Source: Trichaptum fuscoviolaceum
Taxonomy: Eukaryota > Basidiomycota > Agaricomycetes > Hymenochaetales > Trichaptaceae
NCBI GenBank assembly: GCA_910574455.1
Contig: CAJSYZ010000007.1
Coordinates: 5,843,311-5,907,310 of the forward strand
Direction: 5' to 3'
DNA length: 64,000 nt
Of this stretch, positions 1 to 11,515 are shown piece by piece. Every line of letters starts with the position of its first letter. Position 1 is the first letter of the stretch. A program made the translations under genes and the position numbers. The notes under the pieces were generated by a model, which searched no databases, was not told the origin of the DNA, and saw only the letters and a list, made by a program, of their open reading frames with translations.

Positions 1-1889
1 GCTCTGGAAGACTTATCTCTGTAGAAAGGTTCCACGTATTTGTGTTTCCTCCGTCCACAGATACAGTGGCGATGGGCGCAGGTGGTGCTATTGCTTTCTC
101 CGGAAGCTTGAAGAGACGTTTCAGGCATGTCGCTGTGTCCCAGTCCCAATCGAAGTTCGAACGGAGATATATGCCCCATTCATGTCGCGCCAGGCATCGT
201 AGCTTGTACTCTCGCCAGTCATAGCAAAAATCTTTTCTCGCTCTCAAAAACTCTTCCGTTGCCTCGCTTTGGAACACATTCACACAACGCGCTTGACTGA
301 ATGTATATTCATATTTATCATCGGACAACTGACTCCCTAAGATGCAAGATTGTTTGTTCAGGTTAAGAAGACGTAGCTCAACTTGCTCACTTGCCTTCGG
401 GAATTGGTCTGGACTTGCTTTCCCGAATCTCACGCTCGAGCTCGTCAAGAGACGTCAAGAGGCGTTGATTTCTAGGTATGGAAGCCCTGATGAATGTGTC
501 TGTGATAGTCAGATGTTCTCCGCGGTATCTTCGATTCCTTGGTAGTAGTTCCTCGGTAAGTCCTGTAACTGAACACAAGAAATCCGCTGATGCAGGAAGT
601 AGAGTTGCAAATACGGGGTCACTATATTGGTGTGAAAATCAGAGCCGGAAAATAAATTGCTTCTCCACGTACTGCAAAAGCAGACTGTCTATCGCAAGTT
701 TGGTTTGCAATATATGTGGTGTACAGCTCCATCTCATACTCCGATGTAACTTGTGTCTAAATGTAGACAAAGCCGAATCAAGCCAGCGCGAGAATGTCAA
801 GAGCAGCATATGGTAAAGTTGCTGTGTCTGTTGTCCACATGTATGCCAAGTAGAATTTTCAGTAATGAACGGAATGAAGCGGATGATGAAAATGCTGAAG
901 AAATACACTAGTTCGAAGTCTTTTGTGTAGTCCAAATATAAAGCGGGTTCGACTTGAGATAAAGCTTCCTCGAAGTGAAGAGATGCTTCAGACATAATAG
1001 CAAAGGCATCCATGTTCGGAAAACTGTTGAGCTCAATGAGAAAGTGGGGTAAAATTCGTGTATGGCACTTACCGCCAAGAGTTCACAAGCTTCAGCAACG
1101 TCTCTTTCAGATATGAGTGACTGATCTGTGTATGGTTGTTGATATAACCATGTCTGAGTCGATCCCGACTAAGACCAGGACGTGCCCATATAAGTGTCAT
1201 CAAGAAGAGATAGCACTTTTTTTCCTCGGTATCACTATCAATCAATGATAGAGCCAAGCTAGGATGGCCTATCTGTTTGCGAACAAGGTAGAAGAATTCG
1301 GTTATATCTTCATCCGTAGGACATAAGCGAATAAGTGCCGAAAGAGCCGCTGAAGATCGCATGAGTGAATTTGACCTGGAAAGCCTTTATATACAACTTT
1401 CTTTAAGAGTATTTAACACACTCACCGTGTCTGAAAAACTAGAGAATCCAATCCAGCTATGTATACAGTATTCAAATTATTCGGAGATCGTGGGTTGAAA
1501 ACACAATAGTAGAAGAGCCGTCCTTTAAAGTGGTGCTCCTCGATGTACTGGAAGATTCTGAGTGGCGAAAGAAGCGGTATTGCGATTTGGAATGCAATCT
1601 TTTCGATTCTTCTTCCAACGGGTTGATAGAAGTACTTGTCTACCGTATATCCTGCCCCGGGATTGTCGTCCGTCGTTGCCATCGTTGAAAACGAGCTCAC
1701 GGAGCTCGCATCATCCTCGGATGCATCCTCATCAGGCCCATTGCAGTAGCGCCCGAAGATTCCGTTTTGAGTGAAGGCGGACGAAATGCGACCGATATCG
1801 TCGGTGATATACTTGCTATCCTTTTCGAAATTGCGGCGGGCTTTCTTCTCCTTGTGCTTCGCGATGGCTCGTTTGATTGCTTTAAACAT
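1..1889 (-). CDS. Family A unknown protein, copy 1 (3' end outside window)
   Basis: I do not recognise this protein family; it recurs at 13666-16019, 20165-20520 and 25759-28104. Exon 1 runs from the ATG at 1889 to about 1430. It opens with a basic segment (KAIKRAIAKHKEKK) and contains an acidic/serine patch, then TVDKYFYQPVGRRIEK. A clear GTGAGT donor follows, and exon 2 covers about 1080-1388. Further exon-like stretches lie at about 639-1013 (hydrophobic, FSIFIIRFIPFI) and 387-578. The C-terminal exon (below about 400) carries RHEWGIYLRSN followed by a DWDWDT motif and is cut by the window edge. All stretches are open in the expected frames, so this copy may be functional. The joints between middle exons are uncertain. 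An AKAP7-like gene lies divergently upstream, as it does at the other copies. Confidence 0.55.
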
Positions 1890-3010
1890 AATGGTAGAGA
1901 GAGAGATAATATCGAAGGACGTGCGGGCGGAGATATATGAAGGACAAACTGATTGTTAGGGGTGGGGGCTCCATTGTATTTAAGCTTTCTGAAGGCAGTG
2001 TTATCAGCAAGCACGAGGCACCTGGCATAGAAAGCTGTGCGCAGCCGAGTTCATTCTCCGAAAGTCGAGCATATGAGATCAGACTTCTTCATTAGAAAGC
2101 ACAGCAATGCGTTCAAAGATAGGTTCGGATCTCGGCGAGAGTATCTATAGGACACAGGATCGCACAGCCGGGCTTCCTTGTGCTGTTGTGATGCTGAGCT
2201 TCAGTGCCCAGATAAGCAGTAGTCGGTAAACAATTGGATAACTGAAGCACTTAGAAAGGGAAGTCAAAGGTCAAGGCTCAGGCTTTCGTGTCACGCCACT
2301 ACCAGACTGGGCAGGCGCCTGCAAGAGAATTACAGCTCCAAATACAGCTGTGAATGCGTACCTCGGCATAGACTAGACCAGAACTGTAAGACCATCTGTT
2401 TGACAAGGCGACACGTGTCAAAGCCGTTTCACCCCAAAGGAACAGTTAGCTTTGACATGAAAAGAGTGGTGAATACCTTCCTAGAATGATGCAACATTAC
2501 CTGCAGGGAGATCCAGAGACAATTTGCGGCAGAATAGGCGCTCATTAATCGATAAGACCGCGCTAGACTGTCAGAAAGTAGGCTGGACTGCTTTCCTCGG
2601 GTGCAGAATATTGAGTACTCATTATAGGTGACTGGAACCCCAGTACCTTGTCTCCTTCAATGGTTATCAGTTTCGAAACTCGAAATTCACAGAAACGTAC
2701 ATTACGGAATGTTTGAGATGGATGGCATCCGGATCACAGTTGCTTGTTCGGAAGAAATGCTAAGAATTCATCTCGCAAAAGCACTCGGGGAGTTCATGTA
2801 TTATACATAAGGAGCGCTTCATAACCACTGGTGGTCAGAAAGCAAAGGTCGAAGGACGATCGTGCAACTTCAGATGCAAGTTGAAATGGTGACGTCATCA
2901 ATACATTTTTATCGGAGACTGAAAGTTCAACTCTTCAGCTTGCTATTTTCCCTTAATCTTGTCAACATCGTTAGCACTGGTAAAAACCTCGACACTTGCG
3001 TTATACTCCA
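1890..3010. other. Intergenic region between divergent family A and AKAP7-like genes
   Basis: No coding signal is seen. Stretches here, for example the segment around 2170-2200 ending in GGGCTTCCTTGTG, have recognisable counterparts upstream of family A copy 2 (16160-16380). The segment was therefore duplicated together with the genes and probably holds their shared divergent promoter. Confidence 0.45.
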
Positions 3011-3017
3011 TATTTCA

Positions 3018-5460
3018 ATGCAAGCCTTGGGTCACAATATCCATCGTGGGACAAGGGTAATCGGAGGCATCGCGATAAGACGTGATTCACGTCGAGGACG
3101 AGCATACCACGACTGGGAGCGGAGAAAGACATTAAACAAGTATCAATAGAGGTCGTGGGATAGGAAATGATGGTGGGTTTGGCCGCCTGTCGCACCCGCA
3201 AAGTTTGGTGGGTGCGGCAGGCGAGGCCATGGTTAATACGCCGTACGTCTTTGAACTACACGTCTCTTCTTTATCTCACTTTTGCTGAACAGTCCTTTCC
3301 ATCCCACTTGTACGGCTTCTCCTCATCTCCAGACTCTTTGAATATGTAAAGGGCGCAATGAAAGGGAAACCTTCCTTATCTCCGCACGCGCGTGTTTGGC
3401 GGACTCCCTCCTTGTCGCTCCCGCACGCTGTTGTAGTAGTGGCTGTCCTAATAAAGATACTTCCACAAAGGAAGCTGTAGTGAAAAATTGGACCGACAGG
3501 GTGTTGGGCGAAGCCACTCCAGTGTGATGCTAACATGAGCAAAATCCCGGAGTGACTTGAGGCTGCCGAAGGGGCGACGAGCGCACACCCAACGTAGCCA
3601 TACCCCGCCGGCCACGTTAAAACCACTGCACAAAGGTGAGGGCAGAATGGGTAATCCGGGTGGAAGGCTTCCCAAAGAGGTGTGGGTGGGAGGGCCATAA
3701 AAATCTTGATGCCTTGAAGCCTTGCTGCTGTCCGTGGCCTTGGCCATTGTGGTCGATGGCGAAGAGACAATGGTCGGGTGGCACACATCTTGACGCGTGA
3801 CTTACCTGTGACACGCGCGTGCTCCCGCTCCTTCGCGAGTCTGCGGACTCGCTCCGCTAGTCCTTCCGACTCCCTCCTTGTCGCTCCCGCACGCTGTTGT
3901 AGTAGTGGCTGTCCTAATAAAGATACTTCCACGAAGGAAGCTGTAGTGAAAAATTGGACCGACAGGGTGTTGGGCGAAGCCACTCCAGTGTGATGCTAAC
4001 ATGAGCAAAATCCCGGAGTGACTTGAGGCTGCCGAAGGGGCGACGAGCGCACACCCAACGCGAAGAAGGCGCAGCCGCCGACGAGGAGCAGCCACGGCAA
4101 GCCCCCCAAAAAGGTGCGCCGACAGAGCCTGCCTTCCAGAAAATGCCTAATGAACACAATGCAACATACCTAAACACCAGACTTGAGGATGAAATGATTT
4201 TGAAGAAATGTTGTCCAACCAAAGAGTCAAGGGTGGCAAAGCGAGGCCAAGTAGTGAGAGTGGCAAAGCTAGGGCCAAATGGTCTGCAAGACAATGGCAG
4301 AAAGACTGCAAAGCTATGGCAGTAAATGGCAAGACATAGGCCGAAAGAGAGGTTGAGGTAGCAACGGCAAGACATAGGCCGAGATATGCAATGGCAAATA
4401 TGGCCAAAAGGTAGTGGCAAGACGTAGGCCAAAGATAGTGGCAAGACGTAGGCCAAAGATAGTGGCAAGACATAGGCCAAAATTTTGGAAAGACATAGGC
4501 CAAGGAAACGGTGAAGACGAGGAGAACCCATAAAAATCTTGATGCCTTGAAGCCTTGCTGCTGTCCGTGGCCTTGGCCATTGTGGTCGATGGCGAAGAGA
4601 CGATGGTCGGGTGGCACACATCTTGACGCGTGACTTACCTGTGACACGCGCGTGCTCCCGCTCCTTCGCGAGTCTGCGGACTCGCTCCGCTAGTCCTTCC
4701 GACTCACAAGTGTCCCGCCAATACCCGGGCTGGACGAAAGCGTTATACCGACTCGAAGGCTGCACTTGAAACATAATGTCATGTTGCTGGAAGAAGAATC
4801 GTTGGAAACTCTGCAACCCTCGGTATGACAGCCCTCGCACCGAAGACGCTGAGCATAGCCCTCGCTCTCCTCATGTCTCACCAACCCCGCATCCTCGCTA
4901 TCCGGAGAACGATTTCCTCCATGCCACGCTATAAATGCTCAACACAAAGTGTCCGTCGCGATGTGCGGAAAAGAATGTGGACATGATGTTTGTCGGTCTG
5001 GATGAGAGTGAGGAGAATAGGGGGTTAAGAGCGGTGTGCGGTGCGTGTCTAAGCATGGCTATTTCTGTCAGACCGTTTCACCACTAATCACAAACCCAAC
5101 AGGACTTATCAACACACAAGCAACCACCGTCCATTATGTTTGTTTTGCATGGACCTCAACACGGTTTACCGCAAACTGCGCTCACGGAACGGAGGGAAGG
5201 TCCCTTTTGATGTCGGCGCCGTCTTGGTCACAAGCTGTACGGATCGTGGCCGCGTCCATGTCACCTTCCTCATTCATAGACACTCCTGCTGCTCTTCATT
5301 ACCCGCCAGTCCAAATTTCCACTCCGCGCGGGGCTCGTCATGAGCATGGACATCGTGTGATCCCGAGCTCCTATGTTGTTGGTGAGGTGCAAACTTGCCT
5401 CATGGGAAGCATGGGTAAGGGGGCATCAGGTTGACTGCAAGTGAAGATGGTGATTGGATC
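3018..5460 (+). pseudogene. AKAP7/ASCC1-like 2H phosphoesterase pseudogene 1, interrupted by a repeat element
   Basis: This is a degenerate copy of the gene best preserved at 11516-12789. The N-terminal exon starts at ATG 3018 with a glycine/arginine-rich stretch. The body stops at about 3401, where a tandem repeat element is inserted, and resumes at 4706 with the counterpart of the PGLDE motif. The first HxT motif is destroyed: the expected leucine-histidine-leucine-threonine stretch reads as a run interrupted by a stop. Later pieces still match, including MFVGLDESEENRGLRAV near 4990-5035 and a TVYRK segment followed by GGKVPFD near 5160-5210. Frame changes and stops rule out a functional product. 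Confidence 0.7.
3402..4700. mobile_element. Two head-to-tail copies of a short unclassified element
   Basis: Unit 1 (3402-3867) and unit 2 (3868-4700) share the same first 193 bp and the same last 173 bp but have different interiors. GACTC occurs at the left edge (3402), at the junction (3868) and just right of unit 2 (4701), which looks like a shared 5-bp target duplication. Each right end has a perfect hairpin (GCGAGTC, loop TGCG, GACTCGC) followed by TCCGCTAG. That resembles a Helitron 3' end, but no matching 5' end is clear. Read on the minus strand, the right end looks like an exon closed by a CACAG/GTAAGT donor. The interior of unit 2 (about 4330-4500) contains imperfect repeats of roughly 24 bp built on GGCAAGACATAGGCC. 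The element splits an AKAP7-like pseudogene. Confidence 0.65.
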
Positions 5461-5589
5461 TGGGCTTCTGGTGATGGATTACACTGATGTCGGGTCTGGA
5501 TTTGGATGGCTGAATTTTATACTAGTACGTGAATAAATTCAGGATTTTATCACATCATTGCACTAAATAATCAGGCTTCTTCGATTTTG

Positions 5590-6080
5590 TGAATCACCAT
5601 GAGCAATGCGTGTTTGGGTCACGGGTGCCTCTCATCGTATATGTGCATGTGTCAAGGAATCCCGTCGGTCCGCTCGATGCGTCTGGCTCTTGCTCGCCCG
5701 AACTCGAGCTCTGGCACCCGATGGGCTTCAGTTCGAGCGGCATGGTGTTGGACATGCTGGTCTGAGCATTGTCTCCCAACCTCTTAGCTCTGCTTCCCGG
5801 CCCTTTCGGAAGGTGGTGAAGACATCAAGGGGAGTCCGGATGCCGAGAAGCGTGTTCACATCCCATGGGGCACCGAGTGGCATCTAAGCGCATCAAGACC
5901 CTGGTTCTCTCTGGGTGTGACATATCCCCACAAGCTCCTTTAGTCAAGACCAAAGCATGCCCTGTTTTCCTGAGCTTGACTTCGGTTGACAGTGCCACTG
6001 GCTCATCAGTTTCCTCAGCGCAATACAACAGAAATCCTCACCGTAGTCGCATTTTAAACAGCAATGCTACATACCTTCAC
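5590..6080 (+). repeat. Block D: duplicated segment downstream of AKAP7-like copies
   Basis: This stretch has counterparts at about 12950-13340 and 25140-25440, each just downstream of an AKAP7-like copy. Shared landmarks are a GTCACGGG..CCTCTCATCGT start and a segment like GTGTTCACATCCCATGG. Open frames here are short and not conserved between copies, so it may be an old exon or a 3' untranslated region. Confidence 0.45.
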
Positions 6081-6224
6081 GTTAATCGCGGGCCGAGCAG
6101 AACCAGGGGCATCACGTTGTGAGATGCACATGAATTGGTCCCTGGAGAGGTTAGAACCATGGAACAGGGAAGAGGACGAACGGTTCGCATAACAGCAGAT
6201 AAATGCGCGGGCTAGGCAAACCTC

Positions 6225-7130
6225 ACCAGAAACATCGTACGCGTTTTTTCCTGCCTTTCATCGCTAATCTCACCCTACTTTCCTTCGATAGTCTTCTCCA
6301 TTTTCCTCGCACGCCGACATTCATCGAACGACATGCCGACTGACCGAAGCTGGTAACGGTGCTGGCTCTCACCACCTCATTTCCCGTATTCCGCTCGCAC
6401 ATCCTCCGGCTAGACGAAGCCATCATCTCACCGCCAAGGATCCTGTAGATCATGGCGCTCATTGATCTAGCAGCAGATTACGAATCGCCGATGTGAACGG
6501 TGCAAGCAGGGCAGAGACGTCAAAGATGCTCAGCACGGCCCTCGCTGGAAGTCATCGATATCATGTACCCGTATACACCATTATCGCTTATCCGGATGAA
6601 GAGAAGGAGCACGGTATTAGGAAGCTGAGGGCGGTGTGTGCTAACTTTGAACTCTTTCTCGTAATACTAGCTGACGCATGTGTTATAATGAGATCAAATA
6701 GGTTTCATCAATGCGTCCTTTGTCACGTCTCATCTGGCCTCGTAGATGGGCACAAACCTATGCTACTCCATCCCGTCTACATCAAAGCATGCACACGCAA
6801 TGATATACAGAAGTGTCGATCACCTTCATGGGTCTCAAGACGAAATGTATCCTTTACCCGCTCCAAGCCCGCTGTACGGATAACGTCAGGATCTGGATCA
6901 AGCATGGCATACGACGCTATACAAATCCGTCTTCTTCATGGAAAGTGTGGAACTCTTACGAGCGAACATACTCACCAGCACGGGGGATAGCGCATCGCCA
7001 GACTCATGCTAGCTCGGACATCACACTAGCCCTACCGATATCGGAGCATGCGTCATTGGCGAGGCGCTGGTCCCGACTTCACACGAGGCAGGGATGTACG
7101 CTAGGTTGGAGGTTAGATTGAGTTCTTGTG
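6225..7130 (+). pseudogene. AKAP7-like 2H phosphoesterase pseudogene 2
   Basis: Only islands of similarity to the copy at 11516-12789 remain. Around 6410 there is LDEAII (counterpart of LDESIL). Around 6525-6620 are counterparts of the CSARPSL and LRAV segments. The HxT motifs are not readable, several stops interrupt every frame, and the 3' half is hard to align. It is more decayed than pseudogene 1. Confidence 0.5.
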
Positions 7131-7139
7131 ATGGGACGA

Positions 7140-7737
7140 TGAATTTGGCTGGATAGACTTGGAATCGGAAGCGATGGGAAGGCTGTGTATTAGTGCGTGA
7201 ATAAAGTCTTGATTATGTTGCATTATTGCATTGAATGGTTGCATCTTTCTGCGCATCTAGGTTCCATAGTGAAGAGATGAAGCGTCTTTGTCAGGCACGT
7301 ATGAGCTGTGGGACGTCAAGATTTCCCTCCGTACGCTCTTTAACAGCTTCGAGTATCAGCTCGTGCTCGTGTGGACACAAGGAATTAGTTCCAGTCGAAC
7401 GACACACAGTTGGCTTGAAGTTAGGCGGCCAGTGATCCTTCTAGAATTCAATAGACGACACTATAATGCTAGGCCTTCTCCGCCTCCATCTCGCAACTTT
7501 GGGGCCCGAACAGACTGGATTACGATGCGTGAGTATCATCTTTTGCTTTTGCCTTTCATAATGGGCCGTGAACGCGCCTTCGGTTTTCCTTTGCCACACA
7601 CGGGCAGCTGGGTCTCACCATCGATGCACGGTGATGAGCATAGTGAGGTCATCTATGTATAAGGAGGTGTGGACCTAGGAGTGGCTGACAATGTGTGTGG
7701 TAATGTGGATTTGTTTATGACTGTCTTTGACAATGTC
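7140..7737. other. Spacer with a decayed block-D-like stretch
   Basis: From about 7235 the sequence weakly recalls block D (for example the PSVRS reading around 7345). No gene can be supported. It separates the AKAP7-like remnants from the F-box promoter. Confidence 0.3.
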
Positions 7738-7739
7738 CT

Positions 7740-7937
7740 GATAGCCAGTTGTTAGGCCGCTAGAGAACAATAGCTAGTTGCCTTCTTGCCGCGAGGTGGT
7801 GCCCACCACAGGATATGGAAGTTGTGGTTGTGGTTGAGGTTGTGGTTCCATCTAGTGGGTATTAAAGCCTGCGCATCTCCTGTAGACATCGCCAAACATC
7901 CCCCTGGCGTCTGATTGCATACTCTCCTGCATCGAGC
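7740..7937 (+). promoter_or_regulatory. Conserved upstream region of the F-box/LRR-like genes
   Basis: This stretch matches 40920-41086, upstream of the second F-box gene. Shared blocks are GCTCACCACAGGAT-like, a TGTGGTTG-rich stretch, TGTGGTTCCAT, and AAAGCCTGCGCATC, ending shortly before each ATG. Conservation of non-coding sequence at two distant loci supports a promoter and 5' UTR duplicated with the gene. A TATA box is not obvious. Confidence 0.5.
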
Positions 7938-8837
7938 ATGCCTTCATCCACGCACATCCGTAGCTTCCCGAGCGAGATCCTTCAATTGCGCCCCCTCACG
8001 CCCAATGGCAGGCCTGCACTCCTTAGGCTCAACGCACTGGAGTTTGACCTAGTGGGCAATACACAGGGATTTTCGTCTTTCGCCCAGTGCATCCGTCTTC
8101 TTGGGAACGCTCCGAACGTGCACTCGCTCACCGTTCGCTCCATGTCAGGGAGCACCGTTGCCCCGGCACAGCTACTTCGATTCGAAAACCTCCGGAACCT
8201 TCGTGTCATTGCTGCGGCGGGCCAGCTCGGCACAACTGGAAAGTTCCTCGACCGCATCCTATGTCCAAGTTTGAAACAGCTCGTTGTGCAAACTGTGAAC
8301 GACGAAGGCAGCGACGAAACTGTGCCTAGGTTTATCCTCGATATCCGGGACCTTCTGCAACGCTCCAAGTGTACACTGGAGGTTCTCAAGATTCAATCAC
8401 GCTTGATTCCTGAAGAATGTATCATTAAGTTGCTTTTCCGGACTCCCGATCTTCGAACTTTGGTGCTTTCGGACTGTGATGATCTCAGCGAGAGCATTTT
8501 TTCGACTCTCTCAGCGCGATGCCCTGGTGACAGGTGGTGCCTGGACAAGTTGCGCAAAATTGTCTTCGACAGATGTACTTTTGCGAGTGAGGATGGTTAC
8601 GACGACGAGGAGTTCGTGGACGACATGATAGAGATGATATGGTCCCGATTGTCCACTGGGGTCTCACCTGGCCCTGGCAAGGGCCTTGAAGTCGTGGTCA
8701 GCGAGTGTGGGATAGAGTTTGATGTCGATATGCTCGAGCAGCTGAAGTCGATGGAGGAACAAGGACTGAAGTTTAGCACGGAGCACCGCGTGATGGTTAC
8801 TGAATTTGATGATGTGGACGAGGTTCGTGGCGGATGA
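7938..8837 (+). CDS. F-box/LRR-like protein, internally deleted copy
   Basis: A single 299-residue open frame starts at MPSSTHIRSFPSEIL, the beginning of a fungal F-box-like domain, then jumps after residue 16 to a leucine-rich-repeat-like body. Repeat landmarks are NAPNVHSLTVRSMSG (about residues 53-67), CTLEVLKIQSRL and PDLRTLVLSDCDDLSE. The longer relative at 41087-48432 has well over 100 extra residues between these two parts, including the rest of the F-box, so this copy has lost most of its F-box through an in-frame deletion. F-box proteins normally link substrates to SCF ubiquitin ligases. Without the F-box this product could at most bind targets. The acidic C-terminus (EFDDVDEV) is retained. 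Confidence 0.6.
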   Translation: MPSSTHIRSFPSEILQLRPLTPNGRPALLRLNALEFDLVGNTQGFSSFAQCIRLLGNAPNVHSLTVRSMSGSTVAPAQLLRFENLRNLRVIAAAGQLGTTGKFLDRILCPSLKQLVVQTVNDEGSDETVPRFILDIRDLLQRSKCTLEVLKIQSRLIPEECIIKLLFRTPDLRTLVLSDCDDLSESIFSTLSARCPGDRWCLDKLRKIVFDRCTFASEDGYDDEEFVDDMIEMIWSRLSTGVSPGPGKGLEVVVSECGIEFDVDMLEQLKSMEEQGLKFSTEHRVMVTEFDDVDEVRGG

Positions 8838-8899
8838 GTGCATCACTCACTATTCACCTTTATTTAAATAGCTATTACACATATAATGTTCATCAATGT

Positions 8900-10836
8900 A
8901 TATTCGAAGAGCAGTGAGATTATGCAGAGCCGTAAATGATTATGGCGCAAAGTAGATGTGAGAACATTGGTTAGTAAAAGGAATTAAAACATAAATACAA
9001 AGTATCGTATCCACTCCTCTGGTAGATTCCACTTCACTCGTGCACATGCCTTCTTACTTTGCAGACCTAATCCGAACATAAAGATTAGAGATCCTCGAGA
9101 TTAAAATAAAAATCCCTCTCTTTCTTGACCCACTGCTCTGACTGAGCCTACCAACAAGTACACGGAATGGTAGACAGTATTACTGGACATCATTTGAAAA
9201 TGCGGAACAAATGTTCAGGAGGATGCGTGTGCAACAGCTACTGTGCAGGACTCGTTGAATTCTGACAGTCAAGGGTGATGGTAAGCGCAAGGACGTGCAG
9301 CAAGCTGCAGCTCAGATACACGCACGTAATAATCAGCAGGTGACTTTCTCTCTGTGAACCGATAAGCACGGAGTCTTATTATGGAGTAGATTACTTACGG
9401 GGCTAGCGATGACGACAATTAAATTGGCAACAGAAATGCCTACGCAATGTCAGAGTCGAGCATATGAGATATAGAGAATAACGGACAAAGGATAACGACA
9501 AAGTATAGTATTCCTGTCCATGGATTCGTCTGTCAATTCTCATCAAGTCTATAAGATGTGAAATACTCACCGTCTCGGTACATCACCATTACGGCGGAGC
9601 TCCGGGAGTTTGCACCTTTTTTACCGCATAAGATAGGGATGAATTCGAGTTCATTGAAAGAATATCACCTAAGAGTGTCTTCCATAGAAGAAGGCCAAGT
9701 GTAACTACAGTATCTCCGACTTTCAGAGATACAAACTCAAAAGAAAACCGAGAAACGTACTGGATTCGGTAACAATGACTATTATGAGGCTGATGTATAA
9801 TTGAATGGGTTGGAGTCGTTAATTACGCAGCCTGCATATCCAGGCACGTTTAACACTGGGAGAAGGGTCAAATGGCGTGCTTTCGTTATAGTGAGGTGGA
9901 TTTACCAGATACATTTCGCAAGTCCCAAGCCTCGATAAATGTGGCGCTGGGAACGGCAACCTGTGCAGATGGGTTAGGTCCATGTGAGCGGAAATAAACA
10001 CTACACAAACGTAGCACCCACTGAGATAAGTAAAGCAAAAATCACCGTCACCATCCGAGAGCGACCCCAAATAGCCCGGGTGCGCAGCATCGATATCACT
10101 ACTCAGCAGATGATTCTAAAAAGTATTATCAAGTACTATATCTCTGACCGACCTTCTGCGAAGATGACGCCATAGAGCCCTGAGTCTGAAGAAAAATCAA
10201 TCTTGAGTCTGCTCATGCTTATTGCGGAATTCCCTTACATCCAAAAACTTGTGCAGATACTCTGCAGAACTAGTTGTGTCGGGTAAGTTGATGATTGTGC
10301 TTCATCTGTGAAGGTCAGACTTACCTGTGCACTTCCGCCAATCGTCACAACTGTTGGCTGTCAGATAAACACCAAGGCGAAGAGGCAGGACGTACGGTAA
10401 GAGCCGAGTGTGACATCTAGAAAAGGAGAATAGCGGTTGAGAAAGTAGAGGACCTTTGAGACGCTCATTCGAGAAGGCCAGATGTGATCGATCTATGAGG
10501 GCTCTGTCAGCCTATATTGTGCAAGCGAACAAATAGCATATCGCTGTACTTCATCTTTCAGAGTCAACTGAAAGTCATAACACTAAGTGCGGTGTTAGGA
10601 TAGGATTTGGATTGCTCTCCGAGAAACTTACGAAAAGGGCTAGTCCAGCCACTTGGACAAGCATTAGCAATAATCGAACTCAGAGCCTGTAACGTGCCAT
10701 ACATATTGCATACTAGAGTCCGTTAGCGGGAAGTAATAAAGTGGAAGTCTCGGAAATATACCTTCAAAGTTTGGTACTGTGATAAGCTGTCTTCCAGGCC
10801 GGAAAGCAGGCTTTCTCGAGGTAGTATGTCGCTCAT
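8900..10836 (-). CDS. DUF6533-like seven-TM protein, copy 1 (possibly decayed)
   Basis: Multi-exon gene on the minus strand. The first exon starts at ATG 10836 (MSDILPRESLL...) and ends at a GTATAT donor. Small exons then give LTLKDE and, near 10440-10495, an exon reading HIWPSRMSVSKVLYFLNRY. This is the signature seen in basidiomycete DUF6533 proteins: an acidic LTL-DE motif, then W-x-S-R and the FLNRY segment. Near 10000-10080 the minus strand reads RAIWGRSRMVTVIFALL, a membrane-segment motif of the same family. Later exons down to about 9000 are poorly defined. Function in this family is unknown; it is thought to be a membrane protein. I could not confirm an uninterrupted frame. Confidence 0.55.
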
Positions 10837-10869
10837 AGATGAAGATAGTTCAGGGATATTGTGCGCAGT

Positions 10870-11345
10870 GATATCGAAAAGCAGGCGCTTATAACTTCAA
10901 ACCATGTCGGATATTAGGCAGTGCTCTCATCGATATAGTACCAAGCAACCAAAAATTAATCAAGCAACTAATATAGAAGAGGTCGAAAAGAGCCTCACCT
11001 GAGCCAAATGGCCACAACCAGCATAGAGCAGATTGCTGTAGCTTATATATCAGGTAAATCATCTTCAATAATACACGTCAGATTTCAGAAGCACAATTCA
11101 TCACGAATTGTGCGCTCCTACAATGTATTGAGCCCCTTCGACCGAGATACGCTCGCTGACCATCCAGATACTTCCGCGACGGGTCTGAAATAGACTCTTG
11201 TTGATAGCTTGACTCAAGAAACTAGGATCAGAAGTGTAACGATTCTAGAGTGGAGGAGAACTACCTGTATATTTGATGCGCACAGCGAGAAGCCTTCAAG
11301 TTGCTAGCGACGAGGAGTGGGTAAACCGTAACTCGCATTCGAGAT
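10870..11345 (-). pseudogene. Remnant of a second DUF6533-like gene
   Basis: The minus strand contains a hydrophobic segment (RIVTLLIL) and flanking sequence with counterparts at 51170-51380 beside the other DUF6533-like locus (for example TACCTGTAT followed by TTGATGCGCAC on the plus strand). No start or open frame remains. It looks like the 3' part of a neighbouring duplicate. Confidence 0.35.
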
Positions 11346-11515
11346 GAATTGTGTGACATCATTCAAGTTGGTTCGGAGTTTCAAAATCCGAATTGTCGAT
11401 CAACTCAGCTCATCATCCAACCTGTGCCTCTTCCTCCCACCTTGAACTTACTCTTTCTCGCCAACTCGCTCAACGTCGTTTGTACCAGAAAAACAAGCTC
11501 AAGGCGTGGACTATA

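Noticed and set aside
3276..3983. Minus-strand open frame of 235 codons
   Set aside because: It runs across the tandem element and the AKAP7-like remnant; part of it repeats in unit 2 and no domain is visible.
3402..4705. Confident Helitron call
   Set aside because: The 3' hairpin and CTAG fit, but the 5' end does not begin with TC at a matching AT target and GACTC flanks suggest a staggered-cut insertion.
3914..4840. Minus-strand open frame of 308 codons
   Set aside because: Much of it is the translation of the GGCAAGACATAGGCC repeats, and it spans element boundaries.
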